Shown: positions 30,497 through 41,976 of the stretch, one piece after another
Layout of the letters: each line of letters begins with the position of its first letter
Numbering within the stretch: the stretch's first letter is position 1
Assembly (NCBI RefSeq): GCF_029931775.1
Contig: NC_079312.1
Span: 13,895,821-13,959,820 of the forward strand
Direction of reading: 5' to 3'
DNA length: 64,000 nucleotides
Origin: Euleptes europaea
Taxonomy: Eukaryota > Chordata > Lepidosauria > Squamata > Sphaerodactylidae
Program-made: the position numbers and the translations under genes
Notes under the pieces: model-generated
Told to the model about the DNA's origin: nothing
Seen by the model: only the letters and a program-made list of their open reading frames with translations
Database searches by the model: none

Positions 30497-33400
30497 CTGC
30501 AGGAATTTACATACATTTTACTTGTTTTATTACATTTATAGCCTGCCCCCTCCCCGTGTCCTTTCTTCACAATGGCCCCACATACTTTCCTGAAGCACCT
30601 GGCTTTCCTGAAGAAGAATCATAGAATCATAGAGTTGGAAGGGACCACCAGGGTCATCTAGTCCAACCCCCTGCACAATGCAGGAAATTCCAAACTAACT
30701 CCCACACACACACACCCAGTGACCCATACTTCATGCCCAGAAGATGGCCAGGGTGCCCTCCCTCTCATAGAAGGTCACAGAATCAGCATTGCTGACAGAT
30801 GGCCATCTAACCTCTTTTTAAAAACCTCCAGGGAAGGAGAGCTTACCACATCCCGAGGAAGCCTGTTCCACTGAGGAACAGCTCTAACTGTTAGAAAGTT
30901 CCTCCTAATGTCTAGACGGAAACTCTTTTGATTTAATTTCATCGTGTTGGTTCTGGTCCGACCTTCTGGAGCAGAAGAAAACAACTCGGCACCCTCCTCT
31001 ATATGACAGCCCCTCAAGTACTTGAAGATGGTTATCATGTCCCCTCTCAGTCTTCTCCTCTTCAGGCTAAACATCCCCAGCTCCTTCAACCTTTCCTCAT
31101 AGGACTTGGGTCTCCAGACCCCTCACTATCTTGGTTAGCCTCCTCTAGACCCATTCCAGCTTGTCTGGAGAGTTGGTTATATATGCCGACTTTCTCTACC
31201 ACTTAAGGGAGACTCAAACCAGCTTACAGTCACCTTCCCTTCCCCTCCCCACAACAGACACCCTGTGAGGTGGGTGAAGCCTGGGGAAGTGCCCATGGGT
31301 GCCAAGGTGCCTACAGGAGCCATGTTGGGGAACTGCTGTAAAGACTCTTGCAGTGTAAACACAAGCAACATCAGCTTCACCTATTAAGCCCTGCTCGTGA
31401 AACTGAAGGTGGCATGAGCCTACCTTTCCAATGTCCCAAAATCACAGACCCTTTACTTACTTGGCACGGCCACCCCTTCATCATACTCCTGCTTGGATTC
31501 CCTGCAGGTCCAAGCATCCGGCAGCAGAACCCGGCCCGCCTCAGAAGAATCTGCAGTTGCCTCCACATATGACACCAGAACCTGGAAGTACAGGAAGGGG
31601 AAAAATCATTCAGAGAGGGCAGTGCTGCAACTAAGGGCCGGGGTTCACCCCAATGTGCCTGACCCTTGTCAGTTGATCCCCCCCACACACACACATGCAG
31701 TCCAATGGGACAGAAACAAAGGGTGAGGTATCATTCTCATTCAGGTTAGGGCCGCAGAAAGAGAGTTCCAGTGGATAAGGATCTGGAGTTGTGCTCTGAA
31801 AGGGCTCTGGGTCAGTCATTAAGGTCTGGTTCCCACATGGAAGAGAAGGCAGAGGGAGCTATGGTTCAGTACTAGACCAAGGGCTTTGCCTGCAGAAGGT
31901 CCCAGGTACAATACCCAGTATCTCCAGCTGAAAGGATTAGGAAGCAGGTGATGAAGAAGCTTTTACAAAAATAGGGCAGTAGACATACGATAGCAGCAAT
32001 CTACAGCAGCGAGGCTTGCTCTTTGACATGTCACCTGTGGCTTTTCTGAGCACCATTCCCAAATGTGGCTATTGCCCTATATTATAGAAGAAGAAGAGCT
32101 GGTCTTTATACGCTGACTTTCTCTACCATTTAAGTTAGAATCAAACCTTCCCTTCTCCTCCCCACAACAGACACCCTGTGAGGTTAGGTGGGGCTGAGAG
32201 AGTGTGACTAGCCCAAGGTCACCCAGCTGGTTTCGTGTGTAGGAGTGGGGAAACAAATCCAGTTCACCAAATTAGCATCTGCCGCCCATGTGGAGGAGTG
32301 GGGAATCAAACTCGGTTCTCCAGATCACATTCCATCACTCCAAACCACTGCTCTTACGCTGGCTATAGGAAAGTGGGCAAGGTCTTTGCTCCATGGGCCT
32401 TGTGTTAGCAGGTGGTTCTTATTATATAACAGCTGCTGCCAGAGAAACAGGAAATCCAGACTGAGATGTAGGCCTCATGCAGGGGTGGATATCAATGTGC
32501 CTCTTCTGGTTGAGGGTAACTTCAAATACAAGACTCACCGTAAAAGACAATAATGGTAGAAGAAGAGTTGGTTTTTATGTGCTGCCTTTATCTTTTAAGG
32601 AGAATCAAACTGGCTTACAATCTCCTTCCCTTCCTCGCCCCACTTCAGACACCCTATAAAGTAGGTGGGGCTGAGAGAGCTCTAAGAGAGCTGTGACTAG
32701 CCCAAGGTCACCCAGCAGGCTTCATCTGTAGGAATGGAGAAACCAACCCAGTTCTCCAGCTCATGTGGAAGAGTTGGGGAATCAAACCTGGTTCTCCAGA
32801 TTGGAGTCCACTGCTCTTAACTATTACACCACACTGGCTCTCAGGCAGGAAAAGTTGAAGGCAGTAGGAAAAGAGGAAGACCAGGCATGAGATGGATTGA
32901 CTCAATCAAGGAAGCCACAGCCTTCAGTTTGCAAGACCTGAGCAAGGCTGTTAATGATAGGATGTTTTTGGAGGTCAATAATTCATAGGGTCTCCAAAAA
33001 TCAGAGGCAACTTGAGGGCACTCAACACACACGCAAATGCAAAGACAGCTCTCCATGTGCTGCAGTGAGTCCCACTGACCTATGATGTTTTCGATATTCT
33101 CCAGGATACTGATTCTGCCAATAAGGTCATTTCTGTTGGACCGCCTATCAGAAACGGGCTCCTACTACACTTTCTATACCAGTTGCATTTTCTGACGAAC
33201 ATTGTTTTCCAGTCACTCTGTGACCACAATATATGAGGAACATTTAAACAAAAGCATGAACTACCAATACCACTGAGGAAGTAGAGTCCCGACAGTTGTC
33301 CCCTTTCAGTTTCTTTTAAAGGGCATTTAAATACTCATTCCTAATACTTCCCGCAACTTCAAAATCCATGTTGTGGTGAAACTTTAAAAGGGGTATTAGG

Positions 33401-33976
33401 ACATTCCAGGCATTAAATCAGCAAGTGGATGATTGGTGCTCATGGGGAGGAGGGGAGTAAAAAATAGACCCATGTGAACAATCAATGCAGAGTATTAAAC
33501 ATGAAGAAATATAGCAGAGATCACCAACATGGTGTCTGTGGGCATCACAGTGCCAAATAACACCTTTCCTGGCACCTCCAAAGTCTTCTAGAAAGTGGGC
33601 AGGGTTAGGTAAGATTTTTGCCAAGCTGGCCTTCTAATTGGCTGTGCAGGTTTTTAAAAAAACTGCTTTAGCAGCAACTGCCACCACACCTCAATGATCT
33701 TCACTGTGTGACTGTGGGAAGTTGTGTGTAAGCAAGAAAATATTTTTGAGAGTAGTGTTCATTTAAAAAGGCAACCTGTTAAGCAGAGCTTCTTCCTGAA
33801 ATGTTGAACAGCTCCTATTAGAGCTTCACATAATTTCACTCCATGACATTTTGTAGTTGGCTCCGCCTCCTGAGGCAGCCATTTTGTGGCTGTGGCCACC
33901 ACTCTGTCAGAATTCCAAAGGTGCCCCCAAACTCAAAAAGGCACCCCCCCAAATATAGAAAACACTCTAAAATTGA

Positions 33977-34020
<44 letters not shown>

Positions 34021-37000
34021 AATAATGCTTACCTGGAAGTGAGCCATCCCCCTGAATAAAATGGGACTTACTTCCAAGTAAACATGTATAGGATTGAACA
34101 ACAATTTGTGTCCTTTGACTTTCTTTCGCCAAGAAAACGACAGACAAGGAAGTCCTTCTTCACCCAAAAGGGGGAGGAGGCGGAATGTTACGCTGACAGA
34201 AGAAGGGGTTACTCATCCGACAAAGATGATTGCAAAGGGGTAGCCATGTTAGACTGTCGCAGCAAAATAAAACAAATGTCAACTGGCACCTTCTGGACTA
34301 GCAACGTTTATTTCAATAGGAGCTCTGGCAAGTGACTGCTCGCTTCCTCACCTGACAAAGACAATTCTAAAGAGACCTGTTGGAACAGAGAATGTGGATG
34401 AAATTACAGACAGACTACAGCCCAATACACAATCTGGACTGGTGATTCTGTGCAATTCAGAAAAAAAGAAAAGACGTTAAAGAGCCTGTTAAATAACCCG
34501 TCATCGTGGTCTTCTGCCAATTGCTGTGTTCGGTGAAGGACGCCCCTGATTTTTGACATTGTTTGCACTTTGACACCTACGAACAAAGAAGAAGCGTCAC
34601 ATCAAATGATGCAACGGGCGATTGTCACTGTGAAATCCGATTATGATATTTTTGCAATTATGCCATGCGCAAGGGTTAAAAAGGAAAGCATGGCGCAGTG
34701 ACATACCCACGCTTCTATATCCCGTGTCATTCTTGGTCAGTAATATCGCTGCTTTATCGCCATTCTGGTTTTGACAATGCCTCTGTGGCTCCTGCGGCTA
34801 CTACCGTGGAAGTCAGCGAAGATCTGCCGGGCATTGGGCAGAGTTTGGACAACTAACAGCTTGCCATAAAATAGTTCTCCTCCTGCGGGGAATGAAGAGC
34901 ACAGAAATGTTAATGGGAAGGTGTTGAACCACAAAACAGCTGCCTCTTGACTACACCGCAGGGCCCACAGGAAGCCCTTTCTCTCAGCTTCAGCCCCTCC
35001 AACAGCCAACAGGGAAAGGATACTTTAAAGATTGTATTTCCAGCACAGTTTTTGTAACGAACTCACCGGCAACATTTCCATCCAGAGGGGCGTCATCAGC
35101 CACGGCTGTCTTCATGGCGAATGAATGAATAAAAATTATATGAAGCGCAAGAGAAAATACACCCCAAGAACAGAATTGTGGAAGAAGAGAAGTGCTTCAT
35201 GAGTCACAGTTTCAAACACTTTCAGCACCAACACTGTTCGTATCAACTGGCTACCTATGAAGATTCGATAATGTCTCTTTTAAAGTACTTTCTGTATACA
35301 GGAGCTAAATCTGTACCATGTTGCAGCTGTCTATGAGAAGCCATAGAAATCAGTTTCTGGGAAATCTGAACAGGAAGCCAATTCAAACGGTAACAAAAAA
35401 ATGACCATCAAAAAATGCAACCAGCGTAGAAAGACGGCAGAAGTCTGTTCCTGATGGACACCCCATCTGAAATGACGTCACTGCCAGAAAACATTTTTAG
35501 CAGATCTTGTGTTCCTTTTTTCCAGAGGTAGGAACTACACAATGTGTTGCGGAAAGAACAGATTCCCCCCCCCCAAATACTTTCTGTCTTGTAGACTTTG
35601 CATACTACACACTTTCAGGAAGGATCCATAAGCAATCTCCTTCTTGTGCCGTGTGAAGTAGGCAGCACACAGCAGTGGCCTTTCCTTCCTGTTCACATAG
35701 GCAAGGATAGGACCCAGGGACCACTCGGTACGAGGCCGGGGCTATTGAAACCCTTCTTCCTCTGTCACAGCCCAAGTGAAAACCTTGGTCTATTCTAGCT
35801 CAGTCTTGACCAGTCTGACCACAATAGGTTCTCTAGTGCCTCAGGCAGAGAAAGGTCTTCCCCAGCACCTGAGACCCCTCAACTGGAAATGCTGAGGATC
35901 GAACCTGAGTCCTCCTGGATGCCAAGTAGGGGCTTTAACCACTGAAACTAAACTACTTTCAGTCTGTATTTATTTGTTTATCATTTGTATTTATATCCTG
36001 CCCTCATTCCTGGCAAGCCAGGCTCAGGGCGGCTCACAACATAATTATAAAAACATCTATTAAAATCTATATTAAAACATACTTTAAAATTCATATTTCA
36101 TATTATAATACAACAAGATGGTGTTAATTCCAGCTACAGGGCAGTCCTGATCAGCAGTGAGCCCCAAACCAGTTGGGGGAGGATGGGGAGGCCAGCAATT
36201 TGTAATAATGGAAAGACGTGCGGCTACCCTCAGGTGTAGGCCTGGTGGAACAGTTCTGTTTTGCAGGCCATGCGGAACTCATTTAGGTCCCGCAGGGGCC
36301 TGATGTTACTTGGTAGACTGTGCCACCAGGCCGGGGCCAGGGCCAGTAGTGTAGTGTAGTGTAGAGATGGCTTCAGGCACAGATGCCCTCCTTCTGTCCC
36401 ACACAGGATAGCAACAATCCTTGGGTCAGCCCCAGGTCCGGTATGAGATGATCTCTCTAATTGCCACTTGTGTTTGGTCAGGTTTGAATTTTCAAGACTT
36501 CGGCTACCCCTCTGGATTGTCAGCGCTTGGACTTTGCAAACATCAAAGCAACTCTGAAAAAATGACGAACATCAAAATCCACCTCACCTCGGCCTCATAT
36601 TGTGGAGTCTGCAGCTCTTCAAACTCATTAGTGGTCATCTCTCTTGCCTCTTGCTCCCGCTTCTCAGCCTCTTGCTGACCCTTCAATGGGAATTCCTCAG
36701 CCAGGGCCACCGCCTGCGCGCAGGACTCGGGGCCACATTCCCGGACCCAGCTCTGCATTTCCTGGGGCAGGACGGTCAGGAACTGCTCCAGGATCAACAG
36801 CTCCAAAATCTCCTCCTTCGAGTGCCTCTCCGCGTTCAGCCACCGACGGCAAAGATGTTGGAGCTGCCCATAAACCGCTCTCGGCCCCTCTGCTTCCTGG
36901 TAGCAGAGCTGTCTGAAGCGCTGACGCTGCCTCTCCCTCACGACAGCCTCTCTTTGCAAGATGGCTGCCTTCACCTTCCCATAATCCTCTCTGTCTCGAT

Positions 37001-37385
37001 CACTGAGGCTGCTGAAGGCCTGCTCGGCTTCACCGCGGAGGGCTGGCAGGAGGAAGCTCACCCACTTGTCCCGAGGCCAGCGGCATGCCAACACAACTTG
37101 CTCAAACGAGGCCAGGAAAGCCTTGGCATCGTCCCATGGCGCCGGCTCCTCACACTTCTGTGCGTTCCCGCACTCAGAGTCAGAGGCCTGCAGTGTCCTC
37201 AGAAACTCCTGCCACTGGGCCTCCCAGCGCTGTTGCAACCCCTCCCCTGTGTCGCATTTCACTTGCTCTGGGGCTGCTGCTGTCGGTAACTGTCCAATAC
37301 TCCTCACGTGTACAACCTGTGGGGCGTTTGCTGTTCCTCCAACACCCAGCCAAAGTTTAGAGGCCACTGTGACCTGTTCCTCCAT
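29631..37385 (-). CDS. SCAN-KRAB-like-C2H2 zinc-finger protein (3 coding exons)
   Basis: Exons 37385-36588, 31581-31461 and 30496-29631 (798 + 121 + 866 nt) join in frame to 594 residues. The start MEEQVTVASK matches the paralogue at 23.9 kb; the frame is open a further 98 codons upstream but that part looks non-coding. The SCAN domain is complete (RFRQLCYQEAEGPRAVYG to [13 protein letters not shown]). The second exon is a KRAB-A relative two codons short. The third carries a degenerate finger (SFTHCGKSF) and five intact C2H2 fingers. Introns are long (about 5.0 and 1.0 kb); the first holds a Gypsy integrase fossil. A 5'UTR exon probably ends at 39853. Confidence 0.85.
30614..31155 (-). mobile_element. 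CR1 LINE 3' end
   Basis: Minus-strand copy of the same family (LKELGMFSLKRRRLRGDM, SPSLEVFKKRLDGHLSAML), ending at ATCATAGAATCATAGAG. Lies in the KRAB-to-finger intron of the second SCAN gene. Confidence 0.8.
31165..31275 (-). repeat. SINE family A, 3' fragment
   Basis: Only the 3' half (GAGAGTTGGTTATATATGCC to ACCCTGTGAGG) is present, next to a CR1 end. Confidence 0.6.
31461..31581 (-). CDS. diverged KRAB-like exon (121 nt)
   Basis: Acceptor TGTACTTCCAG, donor CCAA before GTAAGT. It reads VLVSYVEATADSSEAGRVLL then WTCRESKQEYDEG, homologous in place and phase (0 in, 1 out) to the 127-nt exon at 21.5 kb. It is 6 nt shorter and has lost almost all KRAB consensus residues. Confidence 0.68.
31848..31960 (+). 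repeat. SINE family C fragment
   Basis: GGGAGCTATGGTTCAGTAC to TCCAGCTGAAAGG, a diverged plus-strand head. Confidence 0.45.
32083..32366 (-). repeat. tRNA-derived SINE, family A
   Basis: GAAGAAGAAGAGCTGG tail at the left and a tRNA-like head at the right, all on the minus strand. Lies in the long intron of the second SCAN gene. Confidence 0.7.
32557..32842 (-). repeat. tRNA-derived SINE, family A
   Basis: Near full-length minus-strand copy 190 bp from the previous one. It abuts the RTE-type LINE end at 32843. Confidence 0.7.
32843..33010 (+). mobile_element. RTE/BovB-like LINE 3' end
   Basis: GAAAAGTTGAAGGCAGTAGG to GCAACTTGAGGGCACTCAAC; 5'-truncated. Confidence 0.6.
33015..33510. other. 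intron sequence, nothing recognised
   Basis: Within the SCAN-to-KRAB intron; no frame and no known repeat. Confidence 0.5.
33515..33945 (+). mobile_element. hAT-type MITE, CAGGGGTCCCCAAC family, interrupted
   Basis: Left part 33515-33700 (ATCACCAACATGGTGTC, GAAAGTGGGCAGGG), right part about 33845-33945 (GAATTCCAAAGGTGCC); an unrelated stretch separates them. Confidence 0.55.
33978..34018. repeat. (TC)n microsatellite
   Basis: About 40 bp of uninterrupted TC. Confidence 0.97.
34235..34372 (+). repeat. diverged foldback-family copy
   Basis: GGTAGCCATGTTAGACTGTC, GTCAACTGGCACCTTCTGG and CACCTGACAAAG follow the same order as the family with many changes. A similar copy is at 43085-43200. Confidence 0.4.
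34500..35120 (-). mobile_element. Gypsy-type integrase fossil (H2C2 zinc-binding part)
   Basis: The minus strand shows an integrase zinc-binding (H2C2) signature in separate blocks: an ADFHGSSRRSHRG block near 34.8 kb and a CKQCQ block near 34.57 kb. A short coding-like block around 35.06-35.1 kb precedes them. Blocks are bounded by splice-like sites. Kin are Gypsy elements or integrases domesticated from them (GIN1 or KRBA2 type). It looks broken, with at least one break, and no capsid, RT or LTR was seen nearby. Old by appearance. Same orientation as the SCAN exon 1.5 kb upstream. Confidence 0.55.
35125..35855. other. intron sequence, nothing recognised
   Basis: Between the SCAN exon and the integrase fossil. 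No domain could be read. Confidence 0.5.
35860..35945 (-). repeat. SINE family C fragment
   Basis: AACTGGAAATGCTGAGGATC and the tRNA-like part ending CCACTGAAAC, minus strand. Confidence 0.45.
35975..36420 (-). repeat. dispersed repeat, likely LINE-derived
   Basis: TTTATATCCTGCCCTCATTC and CAGGGCGGCTCACAACAT at one end, then GAACTCATTTAGGTCCCGC and a CAGTAGTGTAGTGTAGTG run. The first part is typical of a widespread reptilian repeat; class uncertain. Confidence 0.45.
36588..37385 (-). CDS. SCAN exon of the second SCAN zinc-finger gene
   Basis: Donor GCCGAG before GTGAGG in phase 0. Has [26 protein letters not shown] and a full SCAN domain with HSKEEILELLILEQFLTVL. After SCAN it extends with a charged stretch (KGQQEAEKREQEAREMTT) absent from the paralogue. 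Confidence 0.88.
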
Positions 37386-38064
37386 TTCCAAGCTTCGGGT
37401 TTTCCCCCTCACTAATTGGAAGCTTCCTGTCACTCTCCAGTCTAAAAGGGACTTCAGGGGCAGCAGGAAATTCTCCAAGTCAACCAGCAGGAGGCGGTGG
37501 CGGTGCTCCACACTGTTGCTAGGATCAAACATGAAAAGCGTCAGAACTGCTGTTTCGTGACAGTTAGAAGCGTCAGCTGAGCACTTTGTCATCCTAGGTT
37601 CAAATCTCTCCCCCGACACAATAAATCCATTTTCTAAAGCCAAAATCCACATAACACTTTTCCTACTAAAACCAATCAAAGTAACACAAAACAGACTGCA
37701 AACTTTCGAGTTCTTCAGAACATTTCCTCAGGCTGGAGGAAGGGGTGGGGGACACATCTTTCTGTCCCAGTGTCATTCTGCATCTTTATTAATTTATTAA
37801 TGAATCCTAATTCAGCAACTTCATACCATTATTCTGCCTTGGACATTCTTTAGATCGGCAACAGCATGCCCTGGAAGATTAAAACGATAATTTGCTGGTT
37901 TCTGGATGGCTGCTGTGGGAACAGGACTCAGACTTCTGATCCACAGAGCTCTTCTGATCTTAAGGCTAACAGTATAATCCTTTTCAGATTTCTAAACCCT
38001 TTGAAATGGTTAAATCATAGTAACTCTGGAAAACCCTCTCTAAAGCAGCCATTTGTAGTTAGAG

Positions 38065-38349
38065 CACTGGTTCCCTACCAGGGGTCCGTGGACCCCCAGG
38101 GGTCCGCGAGAACTAAATTAAGGTCCGCGAAACAAAGTTATAAACCCATAATAAATTAATATTTTCAATTAAAAGTTCTCTATTATAAAAATATATATTC
38201 AAATATTATTCTAAGTTTAATGTTTAACTAACAGTTATGATTAAAGTTTACTTTCAAATTCTCGGAATTTTTATTTTGAACCTTGGGGTCCCTGCACCGA
38301 ACAAAAAAGTCCTAGTGGTCCCTGGTCAAAAAACGGTTGGGAACCACTG
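38065..38349 (+). mobile_element. hAT-type MITE, CACTGGTTCCC family
   Basis: Termini CACTGGTTCCC and GGGAACCACTG, flanks AGTTAGAG and GGTTAGAG (7 of 8). AT-rich middle. Confidence 0.78.
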
Positions 38350-38458
38350 GGTTAGAGGCATTGATTTTTGGGTGGTTGTTGGGTTTGTTTTTTGATTGGT
38401 GGGCAGGGAGAGTATAACAACTACAACTACAATAATAATTCATTATCATGTATAGTAG

Positions 38459-38765
38459 TAGAAGAAGAAGACTTGGTTTTTATATGCTGATTTTCTCCAC
38501 CACTTAAGGAGGACTCAAACTGGCTTATAATCACCTTCCCTTCCCCACAACAGATACCCTGTGAGGTAGGTGGGGCTGAGAACTGTGACTAGCCCAAGAT
38601 CACCCAGCTGGCTTTCATGTGTATGAGTGAGGAAACCAACCCATTTCACCAGATTAACCTCCTCTGCTCATGTGGAGGATGGGGGGGAATCAAACCTGGT
38701 TCTCCAGATCAGAGTCCACTGCTCCAAACCACTGCTCTTAACCACTACACCAAGCTGGCTCTCAT
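38459..38765 (-). repeat. tRNA-derived SINE, family A
   Basis: Near full-length minus-strand copy, with AGAAGAAGAAGACTTGG tail. Confidence 0.7.
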
Positions 38766-39059
38766 CTTTCTCACTGTAACTCAAGATATAATTACAAATA
38801 TAATAAAAACTTTTTGATCAATTGGTGAGGGGATTACAAGATATGATAACATTTGAATCTAATGGTGAATATTCCTAATAAAATAAAACAATGCAGTTGG
38901 GGTGGGGGAAAAGAAAACAAGCAAACATACCTGTTCAGGGCAACAATTCCCATAGGAAAAACTTTATCCCCAAATAAAAGTGCGCTTCTGAGAAGATCCA
39001 TTACACCGCAGAGTGGCCGAGAATGCCCTCCTCAACAATTACTGCTAAATCCTGGAAGC

Positions 39060-39570
39060 TTGTAAATAGACCTCAGATAAAGGACTGGAGGGAAAAACTA
39101 TGGGTATATATGTGGATGGCTAAACTAACAGATTCCCTGCATGGGAAGGATGTAGAAGAATTTAAAATTATGTGGTTAAAAGCCTTCGCATATTGGGATA
39201 AGCTGGCAAAAATGAATTTTATTGATACAGGGAACAAGTTGTAGATACAATTTGGGAATATAAATTATTGTTAAAAAAAATTATTAACAAACTGTTTAGA
39301 CACTTCTCCAGAAGTTCAACACGGTGGTGGGAGGGATTAAAGGTACATTGGTGGAGGGAGGTGGAAACAAAATGGATAAGATGTTTGTAATAAGAATGTA
39401 AATACAATGTAATGATTGCATTTTGAATTTTTCTTAACTTTTTTATAGATATAGATCATTCTTATTATGTAGTTTCCGATATTGTTATAATTTTTCTTTT
39501 GTATTTGTGTTTGTATTATGTTTTTTTTTTCTTTTTGTTTAAAAATTTAATAAAAATTAAAAAAAAAATC
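39060..39570 (+). mobile_element. L1-like LINE 3' end with A-rich tail
   Basis: WREKLWVYMWMAKLTDSL and FKIMWLKAFAYWDKL look like an L1-type ORF2 C terminus. A long AT-rich 3' part ends in TTTAATAAAAATTAAAAAAA. Confidence 0.5.
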
Positions 39571-39739
39571 CCATTTTGCTCATGGATTTGATCACGCCTT
39601 TTTGTTTTGTTATTTTAAGCCTCAAATCTGAACTGTACATAATTGCCACCGTTTCTTTATTGCTTTCACTGGATAACAGAACTGATTTGCGTGGGTGGGG
39701 GAAGATTTAAGAGGGGAGGAAAGTTAGTTGGGCTTCTCT

Positions 39740-40030
39740 CCCACCAGAAAATCCAGTGTTTTCCTCCCTCCTTTTTGCAACCAGCCTAATCTGCTGCTGC
39801 TCTTTCCATGGTGTGTCCCCCCCCTTGCCCCCAAATGCCCCCCAAAACTCACCTCCCTTTGCAAATTTAGCAGGGCACCAGCCCCTCTCCCCGGGGGGAA
39901 GCTCCGGCCGCAGCGTCGAGCAAGCGATTCAAAAGTGAGATTCCCACCAGGAAGGAGAGGGAAGAAAGGGCACCGGAAGTGGCTTCACTACACGCGTCTG
40001 TGCGGCACTTCCTACGCCCACCCGGGCGCA
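39740..40030 (-). promoter_or_regulatory. GC-rich promoter and first exon of the second SCAN zinc-finger gene
   Basis: GC-rich with CCGGAAGTGGCTTCA (about 39974, ETS type), followed on the minus strand by a segment ending GGGAG before GTGAGT at 39853, a good donor. Order matches the segments at 15.2 and 25.9 kb. The minisatellite at 40.25 kb starts about 220 bp upstream. Confidence 0.5.
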
Positions 40031-40253
40031 AGTCGGTGATTTTAACCCTTTGGGAAGTCTCCTAGCCAGTGTGGTTGCGTGGCTTTCCTGCAGAAAGAAG
40101 GTTTAATGTGCCACTAGATCTTCAGATTCTTCATTTTATGCTTCCTCTTGAGTTTTCTTGCCCATCTTTTTCGTTTCTGTGAGTTTGGTTTGGCATGGAT
40201 TGTGTATGCATTGGTGCTTGTAGGTTATCCGGGCCGTGTAGCACTGAAGGACA

Positions 40254-41108
40254 GTGTCTCTCAGTGTCAAGTGTGTAGGAAGAGTAATATATAGTCAGAA
40301 GGGGGTTGAGTGTCTCTCAGTGTCAAGTGTGTAGGAAGAGTAATATATAGTCAGAAGGGGGTTGGGTTTGAGTGTCTCTCAGTGTCAAGTGTGTAGGAAG
40401 AGTAATATATAATCAGAAGGGGGTTGGGTTTGAGTGTCTCTCCGTGTCAAGTGTGTAGGAAGAGTAATATATAATCAGAAGGGGGTTGGGTTTGAGTGTC
40501 TCTCAGTGTCAAGTGTGTAGGAAGAGTAATATATAGTCAGAAGGGGGTTGGGTTTGAGTGTCTCAGTGTCGTGCGTAGGAAGAGTAATATATAGTCAGAA
40601 GGGGGTTGGGTTTGAGTGTCTCTCAGTGTCAAGTGTGTAGGAAGAGTAATATATAGTCAGAAGGGGGTTGGGTTTGAATGTCTCTCAGTGTCAAGTGTGT
40701 AGGAAGAGTAATATATAGTCAGAAGGGGGTTGGGTTTGAGTGTCTCTCCGTGTCAAGTGTGTAGGAAGAGTAATATATAATCAGAAGGGGGTTGGGTTTG
40801 AGTGTCTCTCAGTGTCAAGTGTGTAGGAAGAGTAATATATAGTCAGAAGGGGGTTGGGTTTGAGTGTCTCAGTGTCGTGCGTAGGAAGAGTAATATATAG
40901 TCAGAAGGGGGTTGGGTTTGAGTGTCTCTCAGTGTCAAGTGTGTAGGAAGAGTAATATATAGTCAGAAGGGGGTTGGGTTTGAATGTCTCTCAGTGTCAA
41001 GTGTGTAGGAAGAGTAATATATAGTCAGAAGGGGGTTGGGTTTGAGTGTCTCTCAGTGTCAAGTGTGTAGGAAGAGTAATATATAGTCAGAAGGGGGTTG
41101 GGTTTGAG
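40254..41108 (+). repeat. 62-bp minisatellite, 14 copies, with higher-order period
   Basis: Unit GTGTCTCTCAGTGTCAAGTG plus GTAGGAAGAGTAATATATAG and AGAAGGGGGTTGGGTTTGA. Variants CCGTGTC with AATCAGAAG, a 58-bp GTCGTGCG unit and a TTTGAATG unit recur every five units, about 305 bp. Lies just upstream of the first exon of the second SCAN gene. Confidence 0.95.
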
Positions 41109-41304
41109 CTGAGTCATTGTCCTGTAAGTATCAAGATAATGTGCTAATGAGGGTGTGGTATGTTAATATGGAACCATTGTATTCTGAAGTGATCTGTTAA
41201 TGTGTGAAATCCAAAGCTAATCTGCACGGCTATTGTGGACTGTAGTCTTTGTTAGTCTGGAGGTTTTCAGGACAATGTGTATAGTATGCATTGTTTCAAT
41301 TTTA

Positions 41305-41585
41305 TAGAATCATAGAGCTGGAAGGGAACACAAGGGTCATCTAGTCCAACCCCCTGCACAATGCAGGAAAGTCACAACTACATCCCCCACACACATCCCA
41401 GTGGCCCCTACTCCATGCCCAGAAGAGGGCCAAGGTGCCCTCCCGCTCATGAACCACCTAAGGTTGTAGAATCAGCATTGCAGACAGATGGCCATCTAGC
41501 CTCTGCTTAAAAATCTCCAGGGAAGGAGCACTTACCACCTCTCGAGAAAGTGTGTTCCACTGAGGAACCACTCTAACTTGCTGCA
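41305..41585 (-). mobile_element. CR1 LINE 3' end fragment
   Basis: ATAGAATCATAGAGCTGG to TTCCACTGAGGAACC, minus strand, just after the 62-bp minisatellite. Confidence 0.75.
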
Positions 41586-41763
41586 AGCCTGTATTTATTT
41601 AGAAAAGTCTGAGGAAAAGTAAAAGCCCAAATCATCGAGACCCTACCTTTACTCACTACCAGTTTTACGGTAGTGCCTAACAGGGACTGATATACGATGG
41701 TACTGGTTTTGTGCTGTTCAGTGTAAAAATCATACTAATTCATGAAACCCCATGAATTCTTCA

Positions 41764-41905
41764 CATAGAATCATAGAGTTGGAAGGGGCCTTACTGGGTC
41801 ATCTTGTTCAACCCCAGCTCAATGCAAGATCAGACTCTCTAGCAACCCTGACAAAGGTTTGACCAGCTGCTGCTTGAAGACTGCCAGTGTTCAGTGGGCC
41901 AGAAG
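41764..41905 (-). mobile_element. CR1 LINE 3' end, second subfamily
   Basis: ATAGAATCATAGAGTTGG then CTTGTTCAACCCCAGCTC and TTTGACCAGCTGCTGC. Confidence 0.6.
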
Positions 41906-41976
41906 GCAACAAATAGGGGGAGCACGAGGTACTCTGGGAAACCCAGGATGCACCACTTTTGGTTCTGCAGAAAAAA

